64,000 nt of DNA from Marinobacter nauticus (GTDB taxonomy: Bacteria > Pseudomonadota > Gammaproteobacteria > Enterobacterales > Shewanellaceae). How positions within the stretch are numbered: the stretch's first letter is position 1; every line of letters starts with the position of its first letter. A model generated the notes under the pieces. The model ran no database searches. It was not told the DNA's origin and saw only the letters and a list, made by a program, of their open reading frames with translations. Both the position numbers and the translations under genes were made by a program. Below are positions 40,692 to 47,119 of the stretch, piece by piece. The stretch is taken from the NCBI RefSeq assembly GCF_019801015.1, contig NZ_JAHVJZ010000008.1:1-64000 (forward strand). Direction: 5' to 3'.

Positions 40692-41907
40692 AGGCTTGGC
40701 CGTATGGGCCCTCTTCATCTATCTGTTGCGCCTCATTGGCATGCCCTGGAACACCTACACCAAGGGCTTTGCCTACCTCGGTGGCGGCGGCTGGTTGCTG
40801 TTTGTCTGGGTTGGCCTGCTCAACTACACCCCGATGGACATCTCCGGGGGCTCTCTGGTGCAGTCGCCCCATATCCAGCTTCGTCCCGGCTCATCGCAGA
40901 TCCAGGGACAGGTTTCCGCCATCCACATTCAGCCCAACCAGCGGCTGGAAAAGGGCCAGCTGGTCTATGAGCTTGAAGATGAGCCATACCGGATTGCGGT
41001 GAATCAGGAGCAGGTCAATCTCGACGCCAAGCACGTTGCTCACGACAGTGCGGTGGAAGCGATCGCCATCGCCGTGAGCGATCATAAGGCCGCACTGAAA
41101 GAGATCACCATCACTGAAAACCGCATCACTGCCGCCGAGCAGGATCTCAGCTGGAAGCGCGCCACCCTGCGCCGCTACGAGGAGCAGAATGCGGCGGTGG
41201 CCCACACCATCACCGAAAGCCAGTTTGATGAGCAGCGCAACGCCGTTGCCGCTGCCGAAGCGCAGCTGACAGCACTGGTTGCCCAGCGCGAAAAAGACGT
41301 ACTGAATGCCGACCAGGCCAAGCTGGCGATTCATCAGCGCCGCCTGGATGCGGAAAGCGCCAAGGTGGCCGTGGCCAGTGCCGAGGAACGTCTGGCCCAG
41401 GCCGAATGGAACCTCAGCCAGACCAGGATCTATGCCCCATCAAACGGCTACGTGACCAACTTCCTGATGCGGGAAGGGCAACTGGTGGCCCGGGCCCCCC
41501 GGTTGCAGATGTACACCGATGAGAAGTACGTGTTGATGCGGGTGAATCATCAGGCCATCCGCAATGTGAAGGTGGGCCAGCAGGCGGAGTTTGCCTCTCC
41601 GGTCTACCCGGGTAAGGTGTTCCAGGCGGAAGTGGAGGGCATCGTCGAGGCCACCGGTGAGGCCCAGGGCCGACTGGTTGCGCTGGAGGACAACGTTCGC
41701 CAGACCACCGGCGCCAATGTCCAGAACAAACACCACTTCGTTCGTCTGAAGCTGGTGGAGCCAAACGGCTATGACATTCCCGTCGGCGCGGTAGGACTGG
41801 CCTGGATCAGCGGCGAGAAACCCATCAGCTTCCTGAACTTCCTGGATGTGATCCGTGGCATCGTAATTCGCATGAAAGCCCAGATCTACTACTTCTACTC
41901 CATCTGA
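40684..41907 (+). CDS. yiaV: HlyD-family membrane fusion protein, YiaV-like
   Basis: The 407-residue protein has two N-terminal membrane helices (about 3-21 and 30-48), a lipoyl/biotinyl-like barrel (about 70-105 and 250-285), a long alpha-hairpin coiled coil (about 105-250) rich in Ala/Glu/Gln, and a beta-barrel domain. This is the architecture of HlyD/EmrA/AaeA adaptors. No outer-membrane factor or pump of a major family is next to it, so its partner may be YiaW. Confidence 0.86.
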   Translation: MLEGLAVWALFIYLLRLIGMPWNTYTKGFAYLGGGGWLLFVWVGLLNYTPMDISGGSLVQSPHIQLRPGSSQIQGQVSAIHIQPNQRLEKGQLVYELEDEPYRIAVNQEQVNLDAKHVAHDSAVEAIAIAVSDHKAALKEITITENRITAAEQDLSWKRATLRRYEEQNAAVAHTITESQFDEQRNAVAAAEAQLTALVAQREKDVLNADQAKLAIHQRRLDAESAKVAVASAEERLAQAEWNLSQTRIYAPSNGYVTNFLMREGQLVARAPRLQMYTDEKYVLMRVNHQAIRNVKVGQQAEFASPVYPGKVFQAEVEGIVEATGEAQGRLVALEDNVRQTTGANVQNKHHFVRLKLVEPNGYDIPVGAVGLAWISGEKPISFLNFLDVIRGIVIRMKAQIYYFYSI

Positions 41908-41911
41908 CCAC

Positions 41912-41938
41912 AAACGCCCGACCCCGTCGGGCGTTTTT
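41912..41938 (+). terminator. yiaWV terminator
   Basis: The 11-bp stem AAACGCCCGAC/GTCGGGCGTTT, loop CCC, ends in a T6 run, 5 bp after the stop. Confidence 0.9.
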
Positions 41939-41984
41939 TCCATAAGCCGTTACCCTTGAAACATCGGACGCGGAGAAAGGTGCC

Positions 41985-42872
41985 ATGCGAATCATTCTGA
42001 ACGGCAAGAAAGCGGGCCTGCCCGTGGTCAGAGAGGCGATCCTGCAAGCCCGGGGATCCGGGCCGGTGGAAGTGCGGGTGACCTGGGAGGGAGGCGATGT
42101 TGAACGTCTGGTGGCCGAAGCGATCCGGGAGGGCTGCAAGCGACTGGTGGCCGGCGGCGGCGACGGCACCGTCAACGAGCTGGCGTCCGCCCTGATGGCT
42201 TACCCCGAGACCCAGCGCCCGGAGATGGCGGTGCTGCCACTGGGGACGGCTAACGACTTTGCCCGGGGCTGTGGCATCCCGGACAAACCTGCAGAGGCTC
42301 TGGCCCTGGCACAGCAGGGGGAGGCGGTTGAGGTGGACGTGGTGCGCGCCAATGAGCACCACTTTATCAATATGGCCACAGGCGGTTTCGGCGCCCAAAT
42401 CACTGCCACCACCCCGGTCGCCCTCAAAAATTTCCTTGGCGGCGGCGCTTACACCCTCAATGGCCTGCTTCAGGCGCTGCGCTTCTCGCCCTATCAGGGC
42501 ACCCTGGAAACCCCCATCGGCAAATTGGAAGCCGCCGCCATCGTCGGTGCCGTTGGCAATGGCCGGCAGGCGGGCGGTGGCCAGGTACTCTGCCCCAACG
42601 CCCGGATCAACGATGGACTGCTCGAAGTGGTTTCGCTGCTGGCCTTTCCGCCCGCGGCATTGGATCAGGTGCTGGCAGAGATCCGCCAACCGCGGCCTGA
42701 AAATCAGTACGTCAAGTGGATGCAGGTGCCCTGGGCCGAATATCGGGGCGCTGAGCCCGTGCCCATCAATCTTGATGGGGAACCCGTCAGTGCCAACGTC
42801 ATACGCTTCGAGGTGGTACCCAGCGCACTGAAGCTGGTTGTCCCACCGGATTGCCCGATGCTTCTGCCGTAA
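41985..42872 (+). CDS. yegS: YegS-like lipid kinase
   Basis: The 295-residue diacylglycerol/sphingosine-kinase-fold protein has the nucleotide loop GGGDGTVNE (about 54-62), PLGTANDFARG and a C-terminal VPINLDGEP. YegS phosphorylates lipid substrates, such as phosphatidylglycerol in vitro. The physiological substrate is unknown. Monocistronic between two terminators. Confidence 0.9.
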   Translation: MRIILNGKKAGLPVVREAILQARGSGPVEVRVTWEGGDVERLVAEAIREGCKRLVAGGGDGTVNELASALMAYPETQRPEMAVLPLGTANDFARGCGIPDKPAEALALAQQGEAVEVDVVRANEHHFINMATGGFGAQITATTPVALKNFLGGGAYTLNGLLQALRFSPYQGTLETPIGKLEAAAIVGAVGNGRQAGGGQVLCPNARINDGLLEVVSLLAFPPAALDQVLAEIRQPRPENQYVKWMQVPWAEYRGAEPVPINLDGEPVSANVIRFEVVPSALKLVVPPDCPMLLP

Positions 42873-42874
42873 AC

Positions 42875-42901
42875 AAAAACGCCGCCCAGATGGGCGGCGT
42901 T
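42875..42901. terminator. Bidirectional terminator between yegS and mtr
   Basis: The stem AACGCCGCCC/GGGCGGCGTT (42878-42887, 42892-42901), loop AGAT, has an A5 run on one side. The T run on the plus side is interrupted (TTGTC). Confidence 0.8.
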
Positions 42902-42924
42902 GTCTTTAGCCAGGTTAATGCAAC

Positions 42925-44187
42925 TTAGCCAAACTTGGGCAGAGCACCGAACTGGTTCACCACTTCCACACCCACCGCCAGCAGGCCAAACGCCAGCACC
43001 AGCTTCAGGCGCAGGGTACCGCCTCGGGTCTGAAACCCTTCGGTCTGGCCACGGCGGCGAAGCACCAGCGCCATCAGCGGCGGCAGTACCAGCACAAAGA
43101 TGGATGCCGCCAGGGCGGCAAAGCCAATGGCTTTGATAAAACCGTGCGGGAACATGGCACCCAGCACGATGGGCGGCAGGAAGGTCAGCGCGCCCGCCAG
43201 CAGAGTGCTCTTCATGCTGTCGTCCAGCTTGAACCAGTCTTTCACCAGATCCACCAGGCCCAGTGCCACGCCCAGGAAGGAGCTGGCCAGAGCGAGGTTG
43301 CCAAAGATGATCAGCGCCGCTTCCACGCCGGACACATCGGTAGACTGCCCCACCGCTGCAATCAGCGTGGCCACGTTGCCGCCCTCCGCGATGACCTGGC
43401 CAAACTGCTCACGGGGTACGTTGCCCATGATCGCCAGCTGCCAGAACAGGTACACCACCATGGTCAGTACCGTGCCGGCCAGGATGGCCAGACGCACCCG
43501 GCCCACGTCCTTGCGGTAATGCTTCACCAGAGAGGGCACGGTGCCGTGGAAACCAAAGCTGGTCACCATCACCGGAATGGCCAACCACAGGTAAGGCATG
43601 GTGTCGCCAATGCCCAGGTCCGGGAACAGCAGTGCCGGTTCGGCGTTGCCCGCCAGCATGGTGGTGGAGCCGAAGAAGGTCAGTACCATACCGCCCAGCA
43701 TAATGGTGCTGATGCGATCCACTGCTCGACTGCCGAGCAGCACCACAGCACCAAACAGCACGCCAAACAGCACTGCAGAGCTGCTTTGGCTCAGGCTGAG
43801 GCCCAATGCGCTGCTGGCGGTTTTGGACACCACGGAGCTGCCACCGGAGATGTAGGCGTACAGAAGAATAAAGCAGACAAAAGCCACGGTGCCGGTCGCA
43901 AACAGCTTGCCCGCCTTGCCCAACGTGTCTTCGGCGATGGTGGAGTAGCTGGCACCATCACGGTAGTGCTGACTGGACTCCGCCAGATAGAGGCTGGAAC
44001 TGTAGGCGCAAAACCAGCTGACCACCATCAGCACCATCGACAAGCCAAACCACATCCCGGCGCTGTACACCGGCAGGGCAAACATACCGGCACCAATAGA
44101 GGTTCCGGCTACGATCATGGCACCGCCGAGAATTCCGGGCAGGCGCTGGGTTTGGGGGGCGGCGGATACCGCGGCTACATCAGACAT
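42925..44187 (-). CDS. mtr: Aromatic amino acid permease, Mtr-like (HAAAP family)
   Basis: From the ATG reading MSDVAAV, 8 nt after GGAG, the protein has 420 residues and about 11 helices. It has the HAAAP start GGAMIVAGTSIGAGMFALP and the segment SFGFHGTVPSLVKHY, as in E. coli Mtr (tryptophan) and TyrP. Tryptophan as substrate is favoured because the gene follows trpR by 30 bp, probably in the same transcript. Tyrosine cannot be excluded. Confidence 0.87.
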   Translation of the reverse strand: MSDVAAVSAAPQTQRLPGILGGAMIVAGTSIGAGMFALPVYSAGMWFGLSMVLMVVSWFCAYSSSLYLAESSQHYRDGASYSTIAEDTLGKAGKLFATGTVAFVCFILLYAYISGGSSVVSKTASSALGLSLSQSSSAVLFGVLFGAVVLLGSRAVDRISTIMLGGMVLTFFGSTTMLAGNAEPALLFPDLGIGDTMPYLWLAIPVMVTSFGFHGTVPSLVKHYRKDVGRVRLAILAGTVLTMVVYLFWQLAIMGNVPREQFGQVIAEGGNVATLIAAVGQSTDVSGVEAALIIFGNLALASSFLGVALGLVDLVKDWFKLDDSMKSTLLAGALTFLPPIVLGAMFPHGFIKAIGFAALAASIFVLVLPPLMALVLRRRGQTEGFQTRGGTLRLKLVLAFGLLAVGVEVVNQFGALPKFG

Positions 44188-44217
44188 TGATGGCACTCCG
44201 TCGATGGGATTTTGTCG

Positions 44218-44496
44218 TTATAGGATCAGACGGGACAGCAGCGTACGCTCTGTCTCAGACATGGTTTTCAGGTTGTTGGAGGCCCGGGTAATGGTGGCAA
44301 TGCTCACCCCCAGGTTTGCGGCAATCTGTCGCTGACTCTGTTGCCCGTCCAGCAGGGCGCGAAACACCGCCAGGCGGCCTCCGATCGCTTCCCGCTCATC
44401 GTGACTGAGCAGCATGCCCAGCAACAATGCCGTGTCTTCACTGGCCCGGGGCTGGGAAACCAGTTCCAGCACAGAATGCCAACGCGCGTTCTCCAT
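44218..44496 (-). CDS. trpR: Trp repressor
   Basis: The 92-residue TrpR homologue has the all-helical core LSHDEREAIGGRLAVFRALLDGQQSQRQIAANLGVSIATITRASNNL, including the helix-turn-helix. It lacks about 14 N-terminal residues compared with E. coli TrpR. When bound to tryptophan it would repress trp genes, here including itself and mtr through the operator at 44513-44530. The start is set by GGGGAG 5 nt upstream. Confidence 0.93.
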   Translation of the reverse strand: MENARWHSVLELVSQPRASEDTALLLGMLLSHDEREAIGGRLAVFRALLDGQQSQRQIAANLGVSIATITRASNNLKTMSETERTLLSRLIL

Positions 44497-44512
44497 GATG
44501 TCTCCCCAATGC

Positions 44513-44530
44513 GTACTGGCGTCGCAGTAC
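44513..44530. promoter_or_regulatory. TrpR operator in front of trpR-mtr
   Basis: GTACTGGCGTCGCAGTAC has half-sites GTACT and AGTAC separated by 8 bp, the geometry of the TrpR operator (GTACTAGTTAACTAGTAC). It lies 17 bp upstream of the trpR ATG, consistent with autoregulation and control of mtr. Confidence 0.75.
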
Positions 44531-44687
44531 ACCATTACAACGGTACATCGGCCAGAGCCATTCACTGAAACCGTGAGCCAATTCACAACATTGTGTTACT
44601 TCGGGAGACTGGTCTGTGCAGCAAAGCTTCTTTAGAATCGGGCGGTGACCACACATTAATCACCAATAACAACAAGGACGAACCGCG

Positions 44688-45143
44688 ATGAAACGCACCT
44701 GTATTGCTCTTACTCTCGCTCTGGCCAGCGCTCATGCTGCCGCAGCCGATGGCGCCTTCAACAGCGCCGAAGACGCGATCGAGTATCGTCAGGCCGCCTT
44801 CAGCCTGATCAAAGAAAACTTCTCCGACATGTGGGCAATGATGAAAGACAAGAAGCCCATGGATGAGAAAGCGTTTGCTCAGCGCGCTCAGCATCTTTCG
44901 CTGCTGGCTCAGATCCCCTTCACCGGCTTTGATGTTGCCGGCTCTGATAAGGGCGACACCAGCGCGCTGCCTGCCGTATGGAAAGACCGTGATGAGTTTG
45001 ATGCCAAGGCCGGTCAGTTCCAGCTGGCCACCGAGCGCCTGGCTCTGGTGACTCAGGAAGGCGATGCGGGTGCCATCAAGAAAGCCTTTGGCGCTGTTGG
45101 CAAAACCTGCAAAGGCTGCCACGACGACTTTAAGGCGGAGTAA
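44688..45143 (+). CDS. Cytochrome c'
   Basis: The 151-residue protein has a signal peptide cleaved near AAA-DG (20) and a single C-terminal haem motif CKGCH (about 141-145), typical of the four-helix-bundle cytochrome c' family. It would be periplasmic. Such proteins bind NO and CO and are linked to nitrosative stress protection. A cytochrome b561 gene, a frequent genomic partner, lies on the opposite strand beyond the 450-bp element. Confidence 0.93.
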   Translation: MKRTCIALTLALASAHAAAADGAFNSAEDAIEYRQAAFSLIKENFSDMWAMMKDKKPMDEKAFAQRAQHLSLLAQIPFTGFDVAGSDKGDTSALPAVWKDRDEFDAKAGQFQLATERLALVTQEGDAGAIKKAFGAVGKTCKGCHDDFKAE

Positions 45144-45159
45144 GACGCCTTCAGTAGAA

Positions 45160-45612
45160 AAACCACCTGCTATGCAGGTGGCTTTGACTCGGCCCCCTTT
45201 AAGGGGGCTGCTTAGTTCTCGGGGTTGCCAAAGGCATGAACGGATAGTGCTCCACTCACCTCCTTTGCCGGGACGGCCCGGCGGCCGCCAGAAGGGCTTC
45301 GCCCCTCTGGACTCCCCTTTGCCTCCGGCGCAGCGAAAGCCCCTCGCTCCCACTCGTTCCCATTTCGGCACCGGCCAGACTCGCTTCCATGCTCGGCTGG
45401 CCGCTCGAGCCTTCCCTGGCTCTCGGCCTCATTCCCAGTCGTTCCCGCTCGGCGCTGCGAGTCGGCGCACGTGGACGGCTTACGCCGTGAAGGTCTGGTG
45501 CATGCCTCTCCCTGTTTGTGCACCAGCCTTAAATCCGTCTCGTCTCTTAGCAGTACTCTTCGGGCAAAGCCCAGAGCAAGCAATCACCACCTCCATCGGA
45601 GGTGGTTTAGGG
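45160..45612 (-). other. Hairpin-bounded structured element, possible IS200/IS605-type relic or structured RNA
   Basis: About 450 bp without a convincing gene is bounded by two related hairpins: CCACCTGC-TAT-GCAGGTGG (45163-45181) and CCACCTCC-ATC-GGAGGTGG (45587-45605). Between them are at least four more hairpins: 45192-45208, 45267-45282, 45288-45310 and 45495-45526. A roughly 18-20-bp unit recurs three times (45351, 45378, 45436). Subterminal hairpins of this kind mark the ends of IS200/IS605-family elements and their transposase-less derivatives. An open frame at 45212-45583 has low-complexity composition and is probably not coding. The identity is unproven. Confidence 0.5.
45163..45184 (+). 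terminator. Hairpin that may end the cytochrome c' transcript
   Basis: The AAAAACCACCTGC / GCAGGTGGCTTT hairpin lies about 20 bp after the cytochrome c' stop. It coincides with one end of the 450-bp element, so it may have been acquired with it. Confidence 0.5.
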
Positions 45613-45621
45613 ATGACAATG

Positions 45622-45651
45622 AAAAAGGGCGGCCATCGGGCCGCCCTTTTT
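45622..45651. terminator. Terminator of the cytochrome b561 gene
   Basis: The 8-bp stem GGGCGGCC/GGCCGCCC (45627-45634, 45639-45646), loop ATCG, is flanked by an A5 run and a T5 run, 15 bp after the stop on the minus strand. Confidence 0.9.
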
Positions 45652-45665
45652 GCTGATTCAATCCA

Positions 45666-46307
45666 TTACCACAAAGGCCAGATCAAACCCCAGCCCAATC
45701 CCGCCAGCAACACCAGCAACAGCACCCAGGCCGGTGCCGTCGAGGCAATGCGGGGTGCTTCCGTGGTGTCCTGACGGTAGCCGGTGATCATGCTGCCCAC
45801 CAGACGTACGCCTTTCAGGCGATAGGCAATGAGTGCCGTCAGATGAAGTCCGACGGCCGCCAGAATGACGTTGAAGTTTTGCTTATGCAGCCAGGTCATC
45901 CAGGATGCGGTATCCCCACTGACCATGCTGTAGAGAGGGCCTTCAGTCAGGATATCATCGGTGGCAAACAGGCCGGTCGTCAGCTGAACAGTGAGCAGGC
46001 TAAGAATCAACACCACCGCGTACGCCCCGGCCGGATTATGGCCAATGTGCGGTGTCCGCTGTGAGCGCCACTGGCGCAGATATTGAATCACCCGGGAGGG
46101 AGAACGGATAAATTGGGTGAACCGGGCAGTATCACTGCCGATAAAACCCCAAATCAGACGGGTAATGACCAGAGCAAGCAGCAGGTAGGCAAAGGTTTGA
46201 TGCCACTCCATCTCCCCCTCTTCACCACTCCACCAACACAACGGCAGCAGCGCGACGATACCCCAGTGACAGACTCTGACAACCTTGTCCCAAACCTGGA
46301 TTTTCAC
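45666..46307 (-). CDS. Cytochrome b561-type membrane haem protein
   Basis: The 213-residue protein has four to five membrane helices and histidines placed for b-haem binding (VCHWGIVALLPLCWW, EWHQTFAYLLLALVITRLIWGFIG, LHKQNFNVILAAVGLHLTALIAYRLKG). It belongs to the Ni/Fe-hydrogenase-type cytochrome b family. It could pass electrons from quinol to periplasmic cytochrome c'. Here the two genes converge instead of forming the more usual operon. Confidence 0.88.
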   Translation of the reverse strand: MKIQVWDKVVRVCHWGIVALLPLCWWSGEEGEMEWHQTFAYLLLALVITRLIWGFIGSDTARFTQFIRSPSRVIQYLRQWRSQRTPHIGHNPAGAYAVVLILSLLTVQLTTGLFATDDILTEGPLYSMVSGDTASWMTWLHKQNFNVILAAVGLHLTALIAYRLKGVRLVGSMITGYRQDTTEAPRIASTAPAWVLLLVLLAGLGWGLIWPLW

Positions 46308-46439
46308 GTCGACTCCTTGTGATCCAGTTCATGTTATCCCGTCCAATATGCCCCTCATTTCACCCCCCGACAAGGGGTTGAAGGCGAATTCTTGCCCCTT
46401 TGTGACCGTTTGCACAGGCTTTGCACAAACGCATCTTTG

Positions 46440-46455
46440 AGTGACCGAAATCACT
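46440..46455. promoter_or_regulatory. CRP-like site upstream of raiA
   Basis: AGTGA-CCGAAA-TCACT is a perfect inverted repeat with the 5-6-5 geometry of CRP boxes (TGTGA-N6-TCACA). It is 71 bp before the raiA ATG, in the divergent gap with cytochrome b561. Confidence 0.5.
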
Positions 46456-46525
46456 TTATTCCCGTCGGAATGCAGCGTTAATCTGAAACCGAAGTAAAGA
46501 AAAGGTCACCAAAGGGGGAACCTGT

Positions 46526-46870
46526 ATGCGAATTGAAATTACCAGCAAACCCGTCAGCGTCACCGACTCCATCCGCTACCGTGTCAACGCCAAGTTTGAG
46601 AAGCTGGCCCGACACGACATACCCCTGTTGAACCCGCATGTGATGATCGATAAAGAGGGACAGGTGTATCAAGTGGAAGCGACGGTCGCGGTGCCTTCGG
46701 GTCAGCTGGTCGCCACAGGTCAGCATGAAGACATGCACGCCGCCATCAATCAGATGGGCCAGAAGCTGGAGCGGCAACTGATCAAACTCGCGGCCAAGGA
46801 GACCGCCCGCCGCCACGATGGCACCAACCAGATCGCTGCTGAGCCCGAGCCGGAAGAAACCGCAGCCTGA
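46526..46870 (+). CDS. raiA: Ribosome-associated inhibitor RaiA (YfiA)
   Basis: The 114-residue protein starts MRIEITSKPVSVTDSIRYRV and has the short HPF/RaiA domain (1-95) plus an acidic tail as in YfiA. It binds 30S subunits near the A and P sites in stationary phase or cold and blocks initiation. In E. coli raiA lies directly before pheL-pheA, as here. Ribosome site AAAGGGGGAA. Confidence 0.95.
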   Translation: MRIEITSKPVSVTDSIRYRVNAKFEKLARHDIPLLNPHVMIDKEGQVYQVEATVAVPSGQLVATGQHEDMHAAINQMGQKLERQLIKLAAKETARRHDGTNQIAAEPEPEETAA

Positions 46871-46895
46871 TCCAATAACGCCATAACCGAATTCG

Positions 46896-46920
46896 ACACC
46901 CGCTGCGGCGGGTGTTTTTT
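46896..46920 (+). terminator. raiA terminator
   Basis: The 8-bp stem ACACCCGC/GCGGGTGT, with a TGCG loop, ends in a T-rich run, 25 bp after the stop. Confidence 0.88.
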
Positions 46921-46924
46921 CGCC

Positions 46925-46953
46925 TTGACCCCCTCTGCCGCAGTCGGTAGTGT
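46925..46953 (+). promoter_or_regulatory. pheL-pheA promoter
   Basis: TTGACC (46925-46930), a 17-bp spacer and TAGTGT (46948-46953) follow directly after the raiA terminator. The predicted start falls around 46960, so the leader-peptide mRNA might be leaderless or nearly so. Confidence 0.5.
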
Positions 46954-46960
46954 GATGGCC

Positions 46961-47032
46961 ATGACACTGAATCACGCTTTCTTTACCGAGTTTTTTACCT
47001 GCCAGCTCCCGGGAGGCGGTTTCGGCGTGTAA
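46961..47032 (+). CDS. pheL: pheA leader peptide
   Basis: The 23-residue frame MTLNHAFFTEFFTCQLPGGG... contains five Phe codons, in two FF pairs and one near the end. An in-frame ATG two codons upstream is an alternative start. The ribosome site is weak. It sits between raiA and pheA, as pheL does in E. coli. Stalling at Phe codons would favour pairing of 47012-47023 with 47044-47061 and so block the terminator. Confidence 0.8.
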   Translation: MTLNHAFFTEFFTCQLPGGGFGV

Positions 47033-47050
47033 AGCCGGTAACAGAAACCG

Positions 47051-47078
47051 AAAAGGCCTCCCAAACGGGAGGCCTTTT
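47051..47078 (+). terminator. pheA attenuator
   Basis: The perfect 12-bp stem AAAAGGCCTCCC/GGGAGGCCTTTT, loop AAAC, lies 19 bp after the pheL stop. The competing antiterminator GGAGGCGGTTTC (47012-47023) can pair with GAAACC (47044-47049) and GCCTCC (47056-47061). Confidence 0.85.
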
Positions 47079-47119
47079 GCGTATCAGGGCCCCAACCATT
47101 ACTGAAAAGGAAACAGTCG

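Noticed and set aside
45212-45583. 123-codon frame in the cytochrome c'/b561 gap
   Set aside because: Composition is repetitive and Arg/Gly/Ser-rich, it spans several strong hairpins, and it resembles no protein family. Treated as non-coding.
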